DNA from: Lewinella sp. W8
Lineage (GTDB): Bacteria; Bacteroidota; Bacteroidia; Chitinophagales; Saprospiraceae
Reading direction: 5' to 3'
DNA: 64,000 nucleotides
Assembly (NCBI RefSeq): GCF_004375085.3
Contig: NZ_SNAQ03000012.1
Coordinates: forward strand, 124,001 to 188,000
A program made the position numbers and the translations under genes. The notes under the pieces are model-generated. The model worked only from the letters and a program-made list of their open reading frames with translations. It made no database searches and was not told where the DNA came from. Below are positions 61,281 to 64,000 of the stretch, in pieces (positions within the stretch are counted from its first letter, which is position 1; each line of letters begins with the position of its first letter).

Positions 61281-61331
61281 GGGCAAAACCTATTCAATTC
61301 AGTCCTTCAATAACAGTACCCACCTTCCACC

Positions 61332-62492
61332 ATGACCATCGCCAAAGTTGAAGCCTACTGGCTTCGCTGTCCCATTCCTCAGCCGAAGCAGCACCGCTCT
61401 GATTACGGCTTGCTCACCGATTTTGACATGACCCTGGTGGTGGTCACCACGGAAGATGGCCAACGGGGCTTCGGGGAAGCCAAAGCAGCGGTGGGCTCCA
61501 GTGGCGTCTGTGCCTCCATCGTCACCTGCGTGGAGCACGAACTGGCGCCCATCCTGGTGGGCCGCGACGCCCGCAACATCAACGAACTTTGGGAGCGAAT
61601 GTACAATGGCGTCCGGGATCACTACGCCCTGGCCCGCGGCCGGGTCTTTCCCATCCTCGGTAACCGCGGACTGACGGTAGCCGCCATGAGTGGAGTGGAC
61701 ATGGCGCTGTGGGACCTCCTGGGAAAGTCACTCGATGCCCCCGTAGTACAGCTCCTCGGGGGCGCCATGCGCCCCAGCATGCCCGCCTACGCCAGTGGAG
61801 GCTGGGCCGATGCCGACGGCATCGGGGAGCAATTGCAATCCTACGTCAACAAGGGCTTTCGGGCCGTAAAAATGCGGGTTGGTGTAATGGACGAAACGGT
61901 CGCAAACAGCGTCGCCCGGGTGCGCGCCGCCCGCGAAGCCCTGGGGCCAGACATCAAGATCATGACTGATGCCCACGGCACCTTCAGCGTTCCGGAGGCC
62001 AAACAGTTCTGCCGGGGCGTGGAAGACTGCTCACTTTACTGGTTTGAGGAGCCCATCAGTCCCGACAACAAACGAGGCACCGCCGAAGTGCGGGCCAGCA
62101 CGAGCATTCCGATTGCGGCGGGAGAAAGTGAGTTCACCCGCTTCAACGTCCGCGAGCTCATCGACCATCGCGCCGTAGACGTCCTCCAGCCCGATGCGGC
62201 CATCATCGGGGGCATTTCGGAAGCCCGCCGGGTAGCGGCCCTGGCCGCTACTTACCAACTGGAACTAGCACCCCACTGCTGGGGCTCCGCCTTCAGTTTC
62301 ATGGCGGGGGTGAGCCTGGCCTTCGCCAGCCCCGCGGCCGTGATCATCGAGTTTTCTTCGGGGGGTAACCCGATGATGTACGATCTGGTCCACGAAAACA
62401 TCGTCGCCCCGGACGGGCAACTCCTCGCCCCCAACAAACCGGGACTCGGCCTTTCCCTCAACTGGGATTTCGTCAACGAATACAAACAGTAA
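61332..62492 (+). CDS. Mandelate-racemase-type enolase-superfamily enzyme
   Basis: A 386-residue cytoplasmic enzyme. The capping domain is at the N-terminus (ENOL-like EDGQRGFGEAKAA), followed by the barrel. Visible active-site elements: KMR at strand 2 (AVKMRVG), metal ligands Asp in MTDAHGTF, Glu in YWFEEPI and Glu in AAGESEFTRF, the Asp of QPDAAIIGG and His in LAPHCWGS. The Asp-His dyad and K-x-R place it in the MR subgroup, whose members dehydrate acid sugars or racemise hydroxy acids. With a VOC protein and a 2-hydroxyacid dehydrogenase directly downstream, acid-sugar catabolism is likely. The substrate is not determined. Confidence 0.9.
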   Translation: MTIAKVEAYWLRCPIPQPKQHRSDYGLLTDFDMTLVVVTTEDGQRGFGEAKAAVGSSGVCASIVTCVEHELAPILVGRDARNINELWERMYNGVRDHYALARGRVFPILGNRGLTVAAMSGVDMALWDLLGKSLDAPVVQLLGGAMRPSMPAYASGGWADADGIGEQLQSYVNKGFRAVKMRVGVMDETVANSVARVRAAREALGPDIKIMTDAHGTFSVPEAKQFCRGVEDCSLYWFEEPISPDNKRGTAEVRASTSIPIAAGESEFTRFNVRELIDHRAVDVLQPDAAIIGGISEARRVAALAATYQLELAPHCWGSAFSFMAGVSLAFASPAAVIIEFSSGGNPMMYDLVHENIVAPDGQLLAPNKPGLGLSLNWDFVNEYKQ

Positions 62493-62533
62493 CCCCTATC
62501 TTCCGCAACGGCACCACCAGAAACCACCATCCA

Positions 62534-63034
62534 ATGCCAAAGATCACCCGCATCAACCACGTCACGCTGATCGTAGATCAGTTAGAGGAAACGGCCCGCT
62601 TCTACGAAGAAGAGCTGGGTATGGAACCCATTCCGGCCTTCGTCTTCGATTACCCAACGGCCTTTTTTCGCATCAACGATGAACAGCAATTGCACCTCAC
62701 CGAATGGGAAGACGCGAAGTCCTTCCGTGGACACGTCTGCCTGGAAGTAGACGACTTCAACGGACTGTTCCACCGGGCAAAAGCGCTGGAGATCATCGAC
62801 GTGCGTCCCTGGGGCAAAGTCCGGCAGTTGCCGGATGGTGCCATGCAACTGTTCCTCCGGGATCCCTCCGATAATCTGGTAGAAATTACTTCGCCTCCTT
62901 CGTATCGGGACCAGGTGGATCCGGCCATCTTCAGTGACGAACTGTACGCGCCGGGCCTCTACGTATCCGGACGGGAAGATTTCCGGGGCTACAAGGCAGA
63001 AAACGCTACTTTGTACCACGGTCCCGAAGCCTGA
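62534..63034 (+). CDS. VOC (glyoxalase/dioxygenase) family protein
   Basis: A 166-residue protein with the beta-alpha-beta-beta-beta pattern of the vicinal oxygen chelate fold: RINHVTLIVDQLEETARFYEEELGMEPI, LHLTEWED, GHVCLEVDDFNGLFHRAKAL and MQLFLRDPSDNLVEIT. Potential metal ligands are His in INHVTL and Glu in NLVEIT, plus His in RGHVCLE. Members include glyoxalase I, epimerases and dioxygenases. It is 41 bp after the dehydratase gene and 4 bp before the dehydrogenase gene, so a role in the same catabolic route is likely. Confidence 0.87.
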   Translation: MPKITRINHVTLIVDQLEETARFYEEELGMEPIPAFVFDYPTAFFRINDEQQLHLTEWEDAKSFRGHVCLEVDDFNGLFHRAKALEIIDVRPWGKVRQLPDGAMQLFLRDPSDNLVEITSPPSYRDQVDPAIFSDELYAPGLYVSGREDFRGYKAENATLYHGPEA

Positions 63035-63038
63035 ATTC

Positions 63039-64000
63039 ATGGCCCTACCCACCATTCTTTTGCTGGAATCCCTTTCCGCCACCGCCGAAGACCAACTTCG
63101 GAGCGGGGCCAGGGTCATCGTGGCGGATCGTCCGGACAGCGGCCCGCAACACGTGGCCGGAGAAGCAGTACGGGGCATCATTACCCGGGGCAAGGGTAGG
63201 GTGGACCGGGAATTGATTGCGGCCTGTCCGGAACTGCGCGTCATCGCCCGCTGTGGGGTGGGACTGGATAACGTGGACGTCGCCTTTGCCACCGAGCGTG
63301 GCGTCCAGGTGATCAATGCGCCCGGCAGTAACGCCGATACGGTGGCGGAGCACACCATGGCCCTCATGCTGGGACTTCAACGGCGGCTTCCGCAGGCGCA
63401 CCGGGCCGTAAGCAGCGGGAACTGGCAGTACCGCGTCGGCTACGCGGGAAACGAAATCCGGGGGCAACGACTGCTCCTCCTCGGAGCGGGCAACATCGGT
63501 GTCCGTACCGGAAAACTCGCGGCGGCCTTTGGGATGGACATAAGCTTTTGGGCGCGAACGCAGGTGCCGGCCCCCCTCCCCAACAGCCGGGTAGTTACGG
63601 ATCTCCCCACGGCCCTCCGGCACGCGGATATCGTCAGCATCCACCTGCCACTCAACGAGGGCACGGAGAACCTGCTCAGTCGGGAAATGCTCGCCCACCT
63701 TCCTCCCCACGCCCTGATCATCAACACGGCCCGCGGAGCCATCGTGGACGAAACGGCGCTGGCTGATGCACTCCAGGCGGGCCTCCTCGGCGGCTACGCC
63801 GCCGACGTCTTCAGCCAGCAACCCCCGCCCCCGGACCACCCCCTCCTGGCCCTCCCCAACGTCCACCTGACGCCCCACATGGCCAGCCTCACGGCACGTA
63901 CCTTCGATGAAATGAGCCAGCTCACCGTCCAGAACACCCTGCACCTGCTGCAAAGCCAAAAAATTGACCCCCGATACCTCGCCAATTATATTCAGGATTA
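63039..64000 (+). CDS. D-isomer-specific 2-hydroxyacid dehydrogenase, reaches window end
   Basis: The frame starts at ATG 63039 and runs 320 codons to the window end; the last two bases are TA, so a stop codon may begin at 63999. The fold is the D-2-hydroxyacid dehydrogenase type: CGVGLDNVD, LLLGAGNIGVRTGK (NAD motif), NTARGAIVDE with the catalytic Arg, and LTPHMASLT with the catalytic His. The Glu that pairs with this His normally lies in D-V-F-x-x-E-P; here the segment is DVFSQQPPPPDHP, so Gln replaces Glu. It may be weakly active, a substrate-binding protein or use another acid. The gene is 4 bp after the VOC gene. Confidence 0.85.
   Translation, partial: MALPTILLLESLSATAEDQLRSGARVIVADRPDSGPQHVAGEAVRGIITRGKGRVDRELIAACPELRVIARCGVGLDNVDVAFATERGVQVINAPGSNADTVAEHTMALMLGLQRRLPQAHRAVSSGNWQYRVGYAGNEIRGQRLLLLGAGNIGVRTGKLAAAFGMDISFWARTQVPAPLPNSRVVTDLPTALRHADIVSIHLPLNEGTENLLSREMLAHLPPHALIINTARGAIVDETALADALQAGLLGGYAADVFSQQPPPPDHPLLALPNVHLTPHMASLTARTFDEMSQLTVQNTLHLLQSQKIDPRYLANYIQD

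Overview
The window reads as chromosomal DNA of a moderately GC-rich member of the Bacteroidota, most probably a Saprospiria/Lewinella-like bacterium. The evidence is type IX secretion (T9SS) sorting domains of both kinds, a PorP/SprF and a PorV-like outer-membrane protein, SprB-type repeats, calcium-binding-like repeats of the form CxNxIDDNxDGxIDCDDxDC, lack of clear Shine-Dalgarno sequences, and several exact copies of the Bacteroidota -7 promoter box TAnnTTTG. No transposase, integrase, phage gene or CRISPR array was seen. Some intergenic regions instead carry non-coding inverted and tandem repeats.

Layout. 1-5971: a tricorn-like protease (5' end outside the window), a TlpA-type thioredoxin lipoprotein, a GH109-like Tat-exported oxidoreductase-fold enzyme and an AspH-type hydroxylase. 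5984-20452: a candidate polysaccharide locus. Its minus-strand arm holds a GT2, a STAS protein, a flippase and a GT4. Its divergent plus-strand arm holds a PTPS-related/GT-C-like membrane protein, an Ig-like lipoprotein, a membrane-anchored GH5-like hydrolase, a TPR plus beta-barrel outer-membrane protein and a T9SS-secreted protein. 20542-24653: a nitric-oxide signalling operon (H-NOX, hybrid histidine kinase, LytTR regulator), preceded by rmuC. 26486-31112: a GH3_C/beta-lactamase-fold protein, pcm, a MazG-like pyrophosphohydrolase, a 67-bp tandem repeat and an FtsE-like ATPase. 31237-36860: PorV-like protein, a 1.16-kb gene-free repeat region, an L-type lectin, tRNA-His, pyrF and a GyrI-like lipoprotein. 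36861-48973: a KTSC protein and two giant T9SS adhesin-like proteins around a PorP/SprF gene. 49221-52515: folD, trxB and a class-A-type serine hydrolase. 52600-64000: a long nested palindrome, then co-oriented genes: GNAT, FGE-like, Gfo/Idh/MocA, three serine/SGNH hydrolases, an enolase-superfamily dehydratase, a VOC protein and a 2-hydroxyacid dehydrogenase running to the window end.

Functional reading. The strongest candidate for an undescribed system is the two-armed polysaccharide locus at 5984-20452. It contains parts suited to sugar transfer, membrane flipping, polymer processing, outer-membrane export and T9SS delivery of a surface protein, and it lies beside a NO-sensing operon. H-NOX/kinase pairs in other bacteria control biofilm formation, so a NO-to-matrix connection is a reasonable inference, but the sequence does not prove it. 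All family calls are by motif recognition; no database search was run.
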